Made by a program: the position numbers and the translations under genes. A model generated the notes under the pieces. The model did no database searches, was not told the origin of the DNA, and saw only the letters and a program-made list of their open reading frames with translations. Below are positions 53,226 to 63,897 of a DNA stretch of 64,000 bases, piece after piece (the stretch's first letter is position 1; each line of letters begins with the position of its first letter). Origin of the DNA: Dendrolimus kikuchii (lineage: Eukaryota > Arthropoda > Insecta > Lepidoptera > Lasiocampidae); contig CM034413.1 of assembly GCA_019925095.2 (NCBI GenBank), positions 501,001-565,000 of the forward strand, read 5' to 3'.

Positions 53226-53550
53226 TATCCGTGCAGGAACGGAGAAAGAATACAATTTCCTGCGTTGGGGCGGCCTGTCGTAAGAGGCGACTTAACAACC
53301 CACAGCCAGGTGGTAGGGCATTTGCCCGACTGGATGGCTACCACCCCTGGTCTAAAGTATGTCGCCATAAGAACCTTGAGTTGTGTTCCGGCATTAGTGA
53401 CCAGGTTCCAGTCTTCCTTAAGAGAGCAGCAGCGCATTTGTAGCTACTATGGTGTTGCAAATGTCCATAGGCGATGGTAACCGCTTTCCATTAAGTGGGC
53501 TGTCTGCCTGTCTGCTGATCTCCTGCAATAAAAAAAAAAAAAAAAAAATA
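53226..53550 (+). repeat. rep-X, full length, at the SINE-B tail
   Basis: ATCCGTGCAGGAACGGAGAA through CTCCTGCAATAAAAAAAAAA. TATTA words on both sides suggest insertion into the (TTA)n tail of SINE-B. Confidence 0.92.
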
Positions 53551-53940
53551 TTATTAATAATCGCTGCCGTAGTCTAAACAGTTACGATTCCAGATTGGAA
53601 TACTACAAAGCACTACCACTGCAGTTGCGGCGCAAGTCTGCTGATATTCCATTTCTTTATAAGCTTTTAAACAGCAAAATTGATAGCTCCGAACTTCTCG
53701 ACAAACTAAAATTCGCTGTACCACGAGCTGGATGCCGTTTGCATAATCGTAAAACATTCGCTCCACCAGCTTGTCGCACTGTGTACTATCAACACTCACC
53801 ACTCTACCTTCTGTGTACTGCCTACAATACTATCTGCCATGAGCTCGATATTTTCAATGCATCCGTTAAGCACACCACCAAGAAGCACCAAGAAGTTTTA
53901 CACTCCTTTTTAATTATTTAATTAACTTCATTATTTACTT

Positions 53941-54469
53941 GTTTCTTCTTTTTTTTCTAAATTAATATATACTCAATGTCTTTATATTAATGCATGATGT
54001 GTTCGCACCAAGAAGGCCAATCAGCAAATATATTATCTGTGTTCTAGTTTTGTTCAAAAGTAAGCTGAGTTAGCTAGTTTGCGGACCAAACTAAAAAAAA
54101 ATTGTTGGAGTTAAAAGTATCTTAAGTTATGACCCGGTGTCGAGTTTCATTTAAATCAGTACAGTAGTTTTCATCTCCTGATCTAACAGATAGACAAAAA
54201 TTCTAAAAATTGTGTTTACTAAATCTCCTGGTCCGAGCCTTCCGAATTTTATTCACATTTTTAAACGCAGTGTACAAACTAGAACCATTTACAGATGTTT
54301 TATTATTATAGATAGATAGATAGGGGGCCGCCCAGAAATGACGTTCGTGTCACAGCTGGTCACATTCGTGAAACTCCTCCCTCCCAAGTGTGACATCACA
54401 TATTTTGCAATATTACATCAAGAAATTGTTAAATTGAAACAGCAGTTCCGTAATTAGCTTAAACAGCTT
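53941..54469. other. No gene seen
   Basis: Unassigned; GATAGATAGATAG short repeat at 54310. 54340-54430 (GTCACATTCGTGAAACTCCT, ATATTTTGCAATATTACATC) resembles 23010-23090 in transporter intron 2. Confidence 0.45.
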
Positions 54470-54797
54470 TTTGTTTAAAAAGGTTTTTAAATACAAGCTT
54501 TTGAGATCCTGGATATCATGTAGCCGCAGAGCGCTAGCCGAGACAAGTAAAACGAGCCCAAACACGACGGGTCTATCTCGTTTAGTACAGGAGTCCTATG
54601 GCCACCTTTCGACTCCATCATCAGATCAGCTCTATGGTACCATATTATTGCATTGTCACGCGATATACATATGCGTGCAAAATTTCAGCTCAATCGGAAA
54701 CCGGGAAGTTGGTCAAATTTAACTTGCAAGATCCCACCCGATCTTACAAACATACATACACAGGTACATCCATTGCAAGATAAATAAAAGCTTGTAA
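54470..54797 (+). repeat. rep-M copy
   Basis: GCTTTTTGTTTAAAAAGG, GATCCTGGATATCATGTAGC, GGTCAAATTTAACTTGCAAG, AAGATAAATAAAAGCTTG. Confidence 0.82.
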
Positions 54798-54994
54798 TAA
54801 AATAGTAGATTTTGAAATGTGTCGTCACGAATTTTAACCGCCACCATCCCACCCCCTGTCACACAAGGTCACACTTCGTCGACCCCCTTAACGAGTGACG
54901 TAATATATGAATGGGCCCTAGATAGATGTAGGAGGAGCCACCTGAATAGATAGTTAGATAACATTTTACCATTACACCATTACAGAAAACTTAT

Positions 54995-55795
54995 TGTTGC
55001 GAACAGAGAGCACCCCCCTGACCCGTCCGCCGGAGCAGACCTACTCTCCGCGCTCCGCATACCGCCGACGGCCATAGCTCGCACAGTTAGCAGCTAGGCG
55101 TCGGACGGTTCGCGGGATATAGGAGCGGCCTTGGAGGCAAAAATGATTCACAAAACAAACGTCGGAGAGCCCCCGGCTCGGATCCTCTTACACAAAGGTA
55201 AGACCCACCAATCACACTCACTCACTACAGACACAAGTAGCCATACAAGATTAGCTTAGGCGTGTTGCTGGAGAGTTTCTTCCGCCGCTACTTCTCCTTC
55301 AGCTATAACACGTTGCGAAGCGGTAGTAATGATAGAATAGGATCGGCTCCGCCGGCGGAGTCGATAATTGGTCCCCATATAATCACTTCAGCCTCGGCTT
55401 AGCTCATTCAGCCTTTTACGGCTAATTCTCAATATAGAGTCAATCACTCGCAGCGGTCGAGCCGAGGTCGAACCTCACAGGAGGTGCCTCCTCGAGCGCG
55501 CTGCTTCTGGGCTGAACGCCTCCGCTCCTACGGAGTCGGGAAGCCCCCAAAGTCCGGTATCGCTGAAACAGCCATCTGCGGCTATTCAGCTGGGTCCAGC
55601 TCCAAAAAAAATATATTCATTCTTCACCACAATTCACATTGACGACTTACCACTCTCTCTCTCTCGACTCTCTCGCACAATTTGTAATTACGTATTCCTT
55701 TATGTATATTTCGATTCTAAGTTATAATTTAATAATAATAATCATACAGTCCATTATATCGAGTTTAATTTCCAAACAAGAAGCAACTGCCACTA
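54995..55795 (+). mobile_element. LTR-2 copy split by a jockey-type fragment
   Basis: TGTTGCGAACAGAGAGCACC to GGCCTTGGAGGC (54995-55140), then after the insert CACTCTCTCTCTCTCGACTC to GAAGCAACTGCCACTA. ACTT(A) occurs on both outer flanks, a possible but short TSD. Confidence 0.75.
55154..55631 (+). mobile_element. Jockey-type LINE, 5'-truncated, in LTR-2
   Basis: ACGTCGGAGAGCCCCCGGCT through CAGCTGGGTCCAGCTCCAAA match 33240-33660 closely. ATTCACA occurs on both sides (55147-55153, 55632-55638), a candidate TSD. Only the last few codons and the 3' UTR remain. Confidence 0.75.
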
Positions 55796-55824
55796 ATACT
55801 TACGAACTAGTATTAGTCTAATTG

Positions 55825-55880
55825 TGTACAAAGGGCGGTCTTATTGCTAAAAAGCGATCTCTTACAGACAACCCGTATCC
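55825..55880 (+). repeat. rep-S fragment
   Basis: ACAAAGGGCGGTCTTATTGC, TAAAAAGCGATCTCTTACAG. A relative at 57015-57070 reads ACAATGGGTGGTCTTATGGC. Confidence 0.6.
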
Positions 55881-55892
55881 AATTACATAATC

Positions 55893-56118
55893 ACTAGCTG
55901 TGCCCGCGACGTCGTTCGCGTGGAATTTGCTTTCAAAACTCTCCGATTTTGAAACATTCTTCATTGGTGCTCCGCTCCTATTAGTCTTAGCGTGATGATA
56001 TATAGCCTATAGCCTTCCTCAATAAATGGGCTATCCAACACTGAAAGAATTTTTCAAATCAGACCAGAGTAGTTCCTGAGATTAGCGCGTTCAATCAAAC
56101 AATATATTAGTATATTTG
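55893..56118 (-). mobile_element. Helitron-like element
   Basis: CTAGCTGTGCCCGCGACGTC, GTGCTCCGCTCCTATTAGTC, AGCGTGATGATATATAGCC to AATATATTAGTATA; reverse of 22376-22612. Confidence 0.82.
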
Positions 56119-56519
56119 GCTACAACACTAATACTTACATTTTAAATATCGCGATATCTTTTGAATAAAACGTCCGAATTGAATAATTCAAAAAGTTCTA
56201 GAAAGGTATTGAATTCGTCTTGAATATGGAGTAATTTATTTTGATAAGGATTAATACCAAGGTACAAAATAAAGAGTTTTTGAAGCGACGGCATTTTAAT
56301 TGTTTAAAAAATAAAAATAAACACTTATTGTGAGATAACTACAATAGTTAGACATATGGTTACGCGATATTTCTTGTAGATAATTATATATTCTGTAAAG
56401 TGGTAGTACATTGTTTTGTTCTATAATAAATAGTTTTCGCAGCGCACGCCGTGTAAGTATTTTTTCGGGTCATTATTTTACACCTTGGGTTACATTATTG
56501 GAGTTTTAGTAAGGATCCC

Positions 56520-56668
56520 TAATTTTTTGAAAACAATATAGCCTATAGTCGTCCTCGATAAATGTACTATTCAACACTGAAAGAATTTTTCAAGTCGGAC
56601 CAGCGGTTCCTGAGATCAGCGCGTTTAAACAAACAAACAAACTCTTCAGCTTTATAATATTAATATAG
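56520..56668 (-). mobile_element. Helitron-like element, partial
   Basis: ATATAGCCTATAGTCGTCCT, GAGATCAGCGCGTTTAAACA, CTCTTCAGCTTTATAATATT. The CTAG half is missing. Confidence 0.78.
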
Positions 56669-57536
56669 ATATTGGATTATATCGAAAATAGTAATAATTC
56701 TTATACCATTAAACACGACTCTGTTGAGTGAAATTCTCTTAGTATAATTAATTACATTTCGTCCAGCTTTATCCTGATAAAAGTTAATAAAGACATAAAT
56801 AAGAGCACGGAGAGGGGGGGAGGGGAGCGCGTAATTAGTACTCTTATTAATTATATTATGGCTGTTATACTATAGACATCAATACTTTGGAATGTTACGA
56901 AAACTGATAACGTGAGAAATGTGTATAAAACTTTAAATAGATAGATAGATAACACGTTATAGTATATCATTACAGAAAACCCAAAAAATTTATAACCTAA
57001 AAATATTCTAAATGTGCACAATGGGTGGTCTTATGGCTAAGAAGCGATCTTTTCCAGACAGCCCGCGGCAGGAATAAAACAGATTAAATTGGTCAAAGGT
57101 TTGTATACATAAATATTACAGGATATGCAGTTACTTATGTAAACATATGTAAAATATAATATAAGTAAGAATTATACTTAATAGACATATATAAATACAC
57201 CTATTAACTATATATATTACAGACATAAATTTATACACAACATTATTTGTATACTCTAAAAATTGCATCTGTGACTGAAAAGTTTAATCGAATTAGATGA
57301 AATTAGTATGATCTATGTCAGGATAGAGGAATCACTCCTCTACATACGGAGAGAATAAGTAGAAAACATAAAAAGTGAAGAGACTATAAGGTTACTATAC
57401 TTGGCAAAGGTAGACTCGTCTCATTTTAATGTCATGGAGTCCCGATACTAGGTATGGGATATTTTTAGACTGCATAATGTAGGAAAGAAGATTACTACGT
57501 GTCAATAATTTTGCCAGGTGATTTAAACTCGTTATT
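56669..57536. other. No gene seen
   Basis: AT-rich with a rep-S-like fragment at 57015-57070. No coding signal. Confidence 0.45.
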
Positions 57537-57850
57537 ATCCGTGCAGGAACGGAGAAAAAATACAATTTCCTGCAGCCGGGCGGCCTGTCGTAAGAGGCGA
57601 CTTAACAACCCACAGCCAGGTGGTAGGGCATTTGCCCGACTGGATGGCTACCACCCCTGGTCTAAGGTATGTCGCCATAACAACCTTAAGTTGTGTTCCG
57701 GCATTAGTGACCAGGTTCCAGTCTTCTTTGAGAGCAGCAGCGCATTTGTAGCACCTTCGGTGTTGCAAATGTCCATAGGCGATGGTAACCGCTTTCCATC
57801 AAGTGGGCCGTCTGCCTGTCTGCAGAACTCCTGCAATAAAAAAAATAAAA
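57537..57850 (+). repeat. rep-X, full length
   Basis: TATCCGTGCAGGAACGGAGA through CTCCTGCAATAAAAAAAATA. Confidence 0.92.
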
Positions 57851-57856
57851 AATAAC

Positions 57857-57976
57857 AATAAGGGAGACTGGAACCTGGTCATTAATGCCGGAACACAACT
57901 CAAGGTTGTTATGGCGACATACTTTAGACCAGGGGTGGTAGCCATCCAGTCGGGCAAATGCCCTACCACCTGGCAA
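57857..57976 (-). repeat. rep-X fragment, inverted next to a full copy
   Basis: GGGAGACTGGAACCTGGTCA through GCCCTACCACCTGGC, reverse orientation. The two copies form an interrupted inverted repeat of about 120 bp. Confidence 0.9.
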
Positions 57977-58000
57977 AATTGTACTACTTTACTAAATTTA

Positions 58001-58685
58001 ATGGTCGATGATGTTATGCTGGAGCAAGTGAGTGAGTTTGTATATCTTGGATGTGCTTTTAGCAAGGATGGAAGGTACACCGCTGATATAGAAAGTAGAG
58101 TGAATTTGGGGAATAGTGTGAATGGAGCGTTAGGTAAACTTCTGGGTGCTAAGAGCCTCAGCCAGAAGGTCCAGCTTGCCATACACAACGCGGTGCTGGT
58201 ACCTACGCTCGCGTATGTAAGCCAGAGTTGGGTATGGAAGAGAGAGCATGAAAGTAGAGTAAACGCGGTCGAGATGCGAGCACTGCGCAAAATCTGCGGA
58301 GTGACGCTCGCGGACCGCGTTCGTAATACCGAAGTAAGAAAGAGAGTTGGTCTGAAAGAGAGTGTCGGGGTGAAGGTAAGGAAAGGAATGCTCCGGTGGT
58401 TCGGGCATGTGGAAAGAATGCATGATGAAAGAATGACTAAACAGATATACAATACAAAAGTGGATGGATGCAGAAGTCGTGGAAGGCCACGACACACCTT
58501 CCATGATCAAATTGATCGTGTACTAGCAGAAGGTGATGTCAGGAGCCTTAAGAACAGACGAGCGTGCATGACAAGAGTTATGAATGTCAAAGAAGCAAGT
58601 GAGGTGTGTAAGAATAAGCCTAAATGGCGCTCTGTTGTTCGTGCCTACCCCGCAAGGGAACTGGCGTGAAGTTATGTATGTATGT
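58001..58685 (+). mobile_element. RTE-1, 5'-truncated, with TSD
   Basis: About 222 codons from MVDDVMLEQVSEFVYLGCAF to AYPARELA, stop TGA, (TATG)n tail. 10 bp repeats ACTAAATTTA at 57991-58000 and 58686-58695. The long frame that begins at 57782 is a fusion with rep-X and not a gene. Confidence 0.93.
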
Positions 58686-58866
58686 ACTAAATTTAAAAGT
58701 AAATGTTTGTAAATTTTTTTGAAGACTATAAACAACATTATGCTATATTAATGCCTTAAGTTTCATTAACCATAATGTTTGAAGTAACATATTAAACTTT
58801 CCAATCCAGAGACTAATTGCAAATTTTGTGTCGGTGTATTTTCTGTTCGTGTAAAAAGAATGGTAG

Positions 58867-58905
58867 GCCCGATCCCAGCAGTGGGACGATAATGGACTGT
58901 TATTA
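58867..58905 (+). repeat. SINE-A tail fragment
   Basis: GGCCCGATCCCAGCAGTGGG ACGATAATGGACTG matches the SINE-A tail. Confidence 0.55.
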
Positions 58906-59864
58906 TAAATAATACATTTAGTTCAACATTCACAGGCATACAGAAATACCATAGCACTTCTTTAGATAGATATAATTAAGACAAAAATGAAGAGTGCAGT
59001 TCTCACGGGTTTTTATATATAGACATTGCTACCTCTGGATATCCACTACAGCAGTTTTTAAGCCCCTTTACCCTATAGACATGTTGGTTATCTCTGTACG
59101 AAGATGAAAGGACGTCTGAAGGGAGAGTAGTAATGGATTTTGTACATCCTAAAAACACCCGTCGTCAGGAGTATGAAGTATGAAACTAGTGGAGCTGGTG
59201 AGGGCCTACCATTCACGGTAATGACCGCCATTCACCCAGACCGGCCCATTTCCGCCGGATACACATTATATTTCCACAAAATATACCTTTCAAACATATA
59301 TTACATAGCCATAGTTTCATAGGTGAACCTAGAAGTGATTTGGAATGGAACTTATATAACTACGCTGATGTTCAACAATATTAACTATATACACACAAAA
59401 ACACGTGCGAGTGTACATGAAGTACGCAAAGTACCGCAGCATTTAAAACAACGTAAGTTATCGTTTTAGTGAACACTGTGTCAGAATAAGCTAATTTTCA
59501 TGCATCCTAACAACTACAAACCGTTCCCGGGAATTTTTCCGCAAGATAAAAATATCAGACATTTTATTACATAAAATTTGCATTCGATTAGTTAAAAAAT
59601 TACAATGGACTTTTTTTTTATTTATCAATTTTGAATAATTCCCAGAGAATTTCCCGCTGGATTCTCAGTAAAAAAATAAGCGCATATTTTAAGTCTAAGA
59701 TTTAGCTGTTGATCAGCGAAAACTGCATCGAAGTCGGCTTCGTAGTATTTACGTGAATACTGAACAAACAGACAAGAAATCTAGAAAAAATACGTCTAGT
59801 TCTCCGTTGTTTATATAGTCTATTCCAGTTGTTCTTTTTTTTAAATAGCTTCAATACACAGACC
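58906..59864. other. No gene seen
   Basis: Unassigned AT-rich sequence. GGTAATGACCGCCATTCACC near 59220 is not within a convincing ORF. Confidence 0.45.
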
Positions 59865-60188
59865 GGAGTTTTTGGCGGGAACTGAAAGGAGATGTTGTGC
59901 TGTGCAGTTTTATTTCCTAAAAATGTGTAAAATTACTCTAAAATGAACAGTAGTTGTAGGATATTGAAAGTTTTTGAGTAGTAATTATGTGTTTTTGTGG
60001 AAACTGTGAACTGTATAGTCAAATGTGGCCTTTCGAGTTATCACAAGAACTCCGTTGATTGGCGTCAGTTGATAAGCTACAGTTCAGTTGAACTATACAT
60101 AGGCTTAAGAAAATGAAACTATATTGTAATCTAAGATCTGGGGCTTAAATGCCTAGCTGCCAAGCCTTAAACCTAAATAAATAAATAA
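59865..60188 (+). mobile_element. rep-V, second full-length copy
   Basis: GGAGTTTTTGGCGGGAACTG through ACCTAAATAAATAAATAA. Same 5' base as the copy at 49332. Followed directly by rep-M. Confidence 0.85.
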
Positions 60189-60520
60189 GCTTTTTTAAAA
60201 AGATTTTTACTACAAGTTTTTGAGATCCTGGATATCATGTAGCAGCAGAGTGCTAGCCAAGACAAGTAAAACGAGATCAAACACGACGGGTCTATCTTAT
60301 TTAATAGAGGAGTTCCTATGGCCACCTTCCGACTCCATCATCAGATCAGCTCTATGTTACCATATTATTGCACTGTCATACGATGTACATACGTATGCAA
60401 AATTTCAGCTCAATCGGAAACCGGGAAGTTGGTCAAATTTAACTTGCAAAATTCCACCCAAACTTACATACATACTTACATACAAACATAATAATGTACA
60501 TACACAGATTTTTTAGAATT
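60187..60520 (+). repeat. rep-M copy
   Basis: AAGCTTTTTTAAAAAGAT, GATCCTGGATATCATGTAGC, AACTTGCAAAATTCCACCCA; the AAGCTTG end is missing. Confidence 0.8.
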
Positions 60521-60891
60521 TTATAATATAATAGATATAGTTGTGTAATCGTGGAAAAAATCTTTTACGTAGCCATATCTAGATTATGGCTATATATCGA
60601 CAACAGTATTCTCAGTACGCTCTCGGATAACTGAATGATGTACTAATCGCCGATTACTAAAGACGGACAATTTCCTATGTTCAGAGAGCAAGAAATCACT
60701 GTTTTCTATTTGTACGCTATCTCCAAACGTTGATCGGAGATACAAACAAACGGAGACGTTGGTCCGTCGGAGCCAAGTGCCCACAGACTTCTTAAATATT
60801 TAAAAAAAAAAGGCTAGTCGAGGCCGCAGGCCACTGGATATAAGTACCGTATATACTTTAATTGCATTAAGTAAAAAGCTGTTATTTTGAT
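60521..60891. other. No gene seen
   Basis: Unassigned; short minus-strand ORF at 60590-60784 has no recognisable domain. Confidence 0.45.
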
Positions 60892-61125
60892 TTGCCAGGT
60901 GGTAGGGCATTTGCCCGACTGCATGGCCACCCCTGGTCTAAAGTATGTCGTCATAACAACCTTGAGTTGTGTTCCGGCATTAGTGACCAGGTTCCAGTCT
61001 CCCTTAAGAGAGCAGCAGCGCCTTTATAGCACCTTTGGTGTTGCAAATATCCGTAGGCGATGGTAACCGCTTTCCATCAAGTGGGCCGTCTGCCTGACTG
61101 CTGAACTCCTGCAATATTTTTTTTT
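60892..61125 (+). repeat. rep-X, 5'-truncated
   Basis: GCCAGGTGGTAGGGCATTTG through CTGAACTCCTGCAATATTTT. It starts at the same GCCAGGTGG as the copy in LTR-1 at 11150. Confidence 0.88.
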
Positions 61126-61512
61126 ATTACGTACAGATAATTGAGTTTTTTTTTTATGAAACTTCTATATAGACGGGGGGTTTTAGGATTTTTCGGTCAC
61201 GAAAAAGCGTTACGGTCGCGTGGAAGAGCGGCATAATGTTAGAGTAGACTATGGATGTTTTTATTGGTTCCGGGTCGAATTCAGTTTTTTTGTTTGATAA
61301 AATAAAATATGTTTAAAGAAAATTTTTATTTATTAAAATGTACCTAATGTAACCAAATCATAACTTGCAGGAAACCTGCGAAAAATCGAAATGTGATTTG
61401 AGACATATAGTAGAAGTACAAGTGGAAAAACCGAAGGTTTTTAATCTGCCCGTAAAACTTCAAGTTAAAATTTTGTTGCGATTCGTCTTTCCACTTGTCC
61501 GTTGAAGTTTTT
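61126..61512. other. No gene seen
   Basis: Unassigned AT-rich sequence. Confidence 0.45.
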
Positions 61513-61689
61513 CTTTTATTGCAGGAGTTCAGCAGATATTCAGACGGTCCACTTGGTGGAAAGCGGTCATCATTGCCTATGGACATTTGCAACACCAAAG
61601 CTGCTACAAATACGCTGCTGCTGTCTTAAGGAAGACTGGAACCTGGTCACTAATGCCGGAACACAACTCAAGGTTCTTATAACGACATA

Positions 61690-62984
61690 TATTATTAGGT
61701 TGGGGAAAAAGTTTCTTCACATTTTATATAAAAATTCAAAAGGTTTTTTTGTAAAGTTTATTTACATTTACATTTGACTAAAGTAAAGGTGCCATTTTGT
61801 TGGATAAATTTTTGCTATGTTATAGGTAGGGACGTGATCGCATTGCTATAAAAATTTTGGGGATTTGATCAAAAAACTGCGACAAGTGGTTTTGGCAGTC
61901 CTCTCGTGATGTTAACCTGACACTGCCTAAGGAATCTCCAGAGACCGAAACAGGTGAAAATCTGAAGGTGCAAGGTCAGGACTATACGGCGGATTCATTA
62001 ACACCTCCCAGCCAAACTCTCGTAATTTTTGCAGAGTGGCTAAAGATTTGTAAGGTCTAGCGTTATCATGGTGAAAAACCACACCCCTTCTGTTGATTAA
62101 TTCCGGCCGCTTTCTCTCAACTTCTTGTTTTAATCTCATCAGTTGTTCCCAGTACAGTTCAGAATCGATGCTCCTGCCTGGCGGTAACAGCTCATTATGA
62201 ATAATGCCCTTCCAATCCCACCATACACACAGCATCACCTTGTAGCGAGTTAACCCGGGTTTCGCCACAGTCTGTGAAGCCTGGCCGGCCTTTGACCATG
62301 ATCTTTTTCGCACGTTCTTGTTGTACGTGATCCACTTTTCATTACCAGTTATCAGCTTGTTCAAAAATGGTTCGGTTTCATTACGTCGTAATAAATAATC
62401 ACAAATGAGTACACGATTCATTAGGTTTCTTTCAGTGAGCTCATGAGGCACCCAAATATCGAGCTTTTTTGTGTACCCAGCTTTTTTCAAATACGCCAAA
62501 ACCGTTTTGTGGTCAATTCCCAGTTCTCCAGCTACATCGTAACTACTAATATGCCGATCTTGCTCCACTTTTTCAAAAATGGCATCAATTTTGTCCGTAA
62601 CAGGGCGACCAGAGCGACGTGCATCTTTGATATCAAAATTTCCGGATTGAAAACGCTTAAACCAAATTTGCGCTACTCTCACAGATACTGCATTAGGTCC
62701 ATAAACATCACAATTTTTTTTCGCGGCTTGTGTTGCATTTTTACCTTTTTTGTAGTAAAATTTTAAAATGTATCGAATTTCTTCATTAGATTCACTCATT
62801 TTAACAATAAGAAAAACAAATGAAAAACACACATTTTCCGAATTTGAATTTGGAAGTGTCTTCTTTAAAATTAAAACTTTTTAATGATACCAAAACCAGC
62901 CAGATACAAATGGTATAGCCAAAGAGATCTTATTACAAGTTCATACATACTATATGCGAATATAATTTTTCCCCAACCTATCAC
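61690..62984 (-). mobile_element. mariner element
   Basis: Terminal inverted repeats: TTAGGTTGGGGAAAAAGTTT at 61695 and, from the other end, ATAGGTTGGGGAAAAATTAT at about 62981. TA lies at each boundary, the mariner target, although a few extra bases blur the exact ends. About 1.3 kb, the usual full size. One transposase gene. Confidence 0.92.
61927..62799 (-). pseudogene. mariner transposase, inactivated
   Basis: DDE/D transposase of the Tc1/mariner superfamily that would cut and rejoin DNA at TA. The likely start is MSESNEEIRYILK at 62799; the open frame runs 11 codons further upstream. The N-terminal helix-turn-helix region is followed by WVPHEL, then TGNEKW, FHHDNARP and YSPDLAPSD. The spacing of the last two Asp residues is 34, as in mariner D,D34D. 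The first catalytic Asp (TGDEKW in the family) is Asn here, which should abolish activity. The frame stops after HLFRSLEIP. The missing C-terminal part is still readable in another frame (TSREDCQNHLSQFFDQ), so a frameshift also broke it. Subfamily uncertain, perhaps mellifera-like. Confidence 0.93.
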
Positions 62985-63100
62985 TTTAGACCAGGGTTGG
63001 TAGCCATCCAGTCGGGAAAATGCCCTACCATCTGGCTGTGGGTTATTTTGTCGCCTCTTACGAATGGTCGCCTGGTCGCAGGAAATTATATGATCTCGCA

Positions 63101-63504
63101 GAATACTCGCATTGTCCACTTCCCTCGCTACTTCTCTGTCCACTGCCGTGGAAGCAAGCATAGTATAAATGGGATAAAGCCATAAATAACAGCCAATCGC
63201 TATCAAACAGCATGACAATATATCGATACCACTCCATCTAAGATAATAAATACGCGTAATGTTCCCAGCAATATATTGCGGATATAAATCATTTTGAATT
63301 TGAAAGGCATTTTGTATCGCCCTGGGCTATCTGTTCGGCTATTTGGTTTCTTTTGTACAAAAATGAGGCCATTTTTCCATTTTAATGCTAACGGCAGTCG
63401 TAACATTGTCCTATATACTAGTTATTTCATATGGATTGTGACGTTGTACTCTAGATACATCAGATTTAATCAATGAAAACAATATGCAACAAGCTTTATA
63501 TTTT
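63101..63504. other. No gene seen
   Basis: Short ORFs on both strands without recognisable domains. Confidence 0.45.
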
Positions 63505-63815
63505 TACAAGCTTTTATTTAACGTGCAATGGATGTATGTATGTATGTAAGTTCGGATGGAATATTGCAAGTTAAATTTGACCAACTTCCCGGTGTCAGAT
63601 TGAGCTGAAATTTTGCACGTATATGTATATCGCGTGATGCAATAATATGGTGCCATGGAGTTGATCTGATGATGGAGTCGGAAGGTGGCTGTAGGAACTC
63701 CTGTACTTAATGAGATAGACCCGTCGTGTTTGGGCTCGTTTTACTTGTCTCGGCTAGCACTCTGCAGCTACATGATATCAAGGATCTTAAAAAGCTTTTT
63801 AAATTAAAAAAGCTT
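63505..63815 (-). repeat. rep-M copy
   Basis: ACAAGCTTTTATTTAACGTG, ATTGAGCTGAAATTTTGCAC, GACCCGTCGTGTTTGGGCTC, GCTACATGATATCAAGGATC, then AAAAAGCTTTTTAAA. Confidence 0.85.
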
Positions 63816-63897
63816 ATTTTAATAAAAATCTATAGAAAAAACTATTTCTGTACAAACTAACTCTAAACAATATAATTATAATCTAAATCAATAAATA

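Larger units (their letters stand above)
52855..53940 (+). pseudogene. LINE C-terminal region split by SINE-B and rep-X
   Basis: Left part codes YVRSLLEYCSSVWNPSYTVH then GLEKLQKQFLYHL (52868-52980). After the two inserts, 53560-53921 codes RCRSLNSYDSRLEYYKALPL, QLRRKSADIPFLYKLLNSKI and ends HQEVLHSFLII. These are consecutive parts of the C-terminal domain of a jockey/CR1-superfamily reverse transcriptase. The catalytic core is absent (5'-truncated). The ORF at 53595-53921 is therefore a TE remnant, not a host gene. Confidence 0.75.
61513..63100 (-). repeat. rep-X split by a mariner
   Basis: Left part 61513-61687 (TTTATTGCAGGAGTTCAGCA to TCTTATAACGACATA). Right part from about 62986 (CTTTAGACCAGGGTTGGTAG to GGTCGCAGGAAATTATATGA). 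Uninterrupted copies read GACATACTTTAGACC across this joint. The head end at 63100 is decayed. Confidence 0.9.

Noticed and set aside
53595..53921. Host gene of 108 codons
   Set aside because: Its sequence continues the C-terminal domain of the LINE left of the SINE-B/rep-X inserts.
57782..58669. 295-codon ORF as a single protein
   Set aside because: A chance fusion of rep-X sequence with the RTE-1 C-terminus across a TSD.
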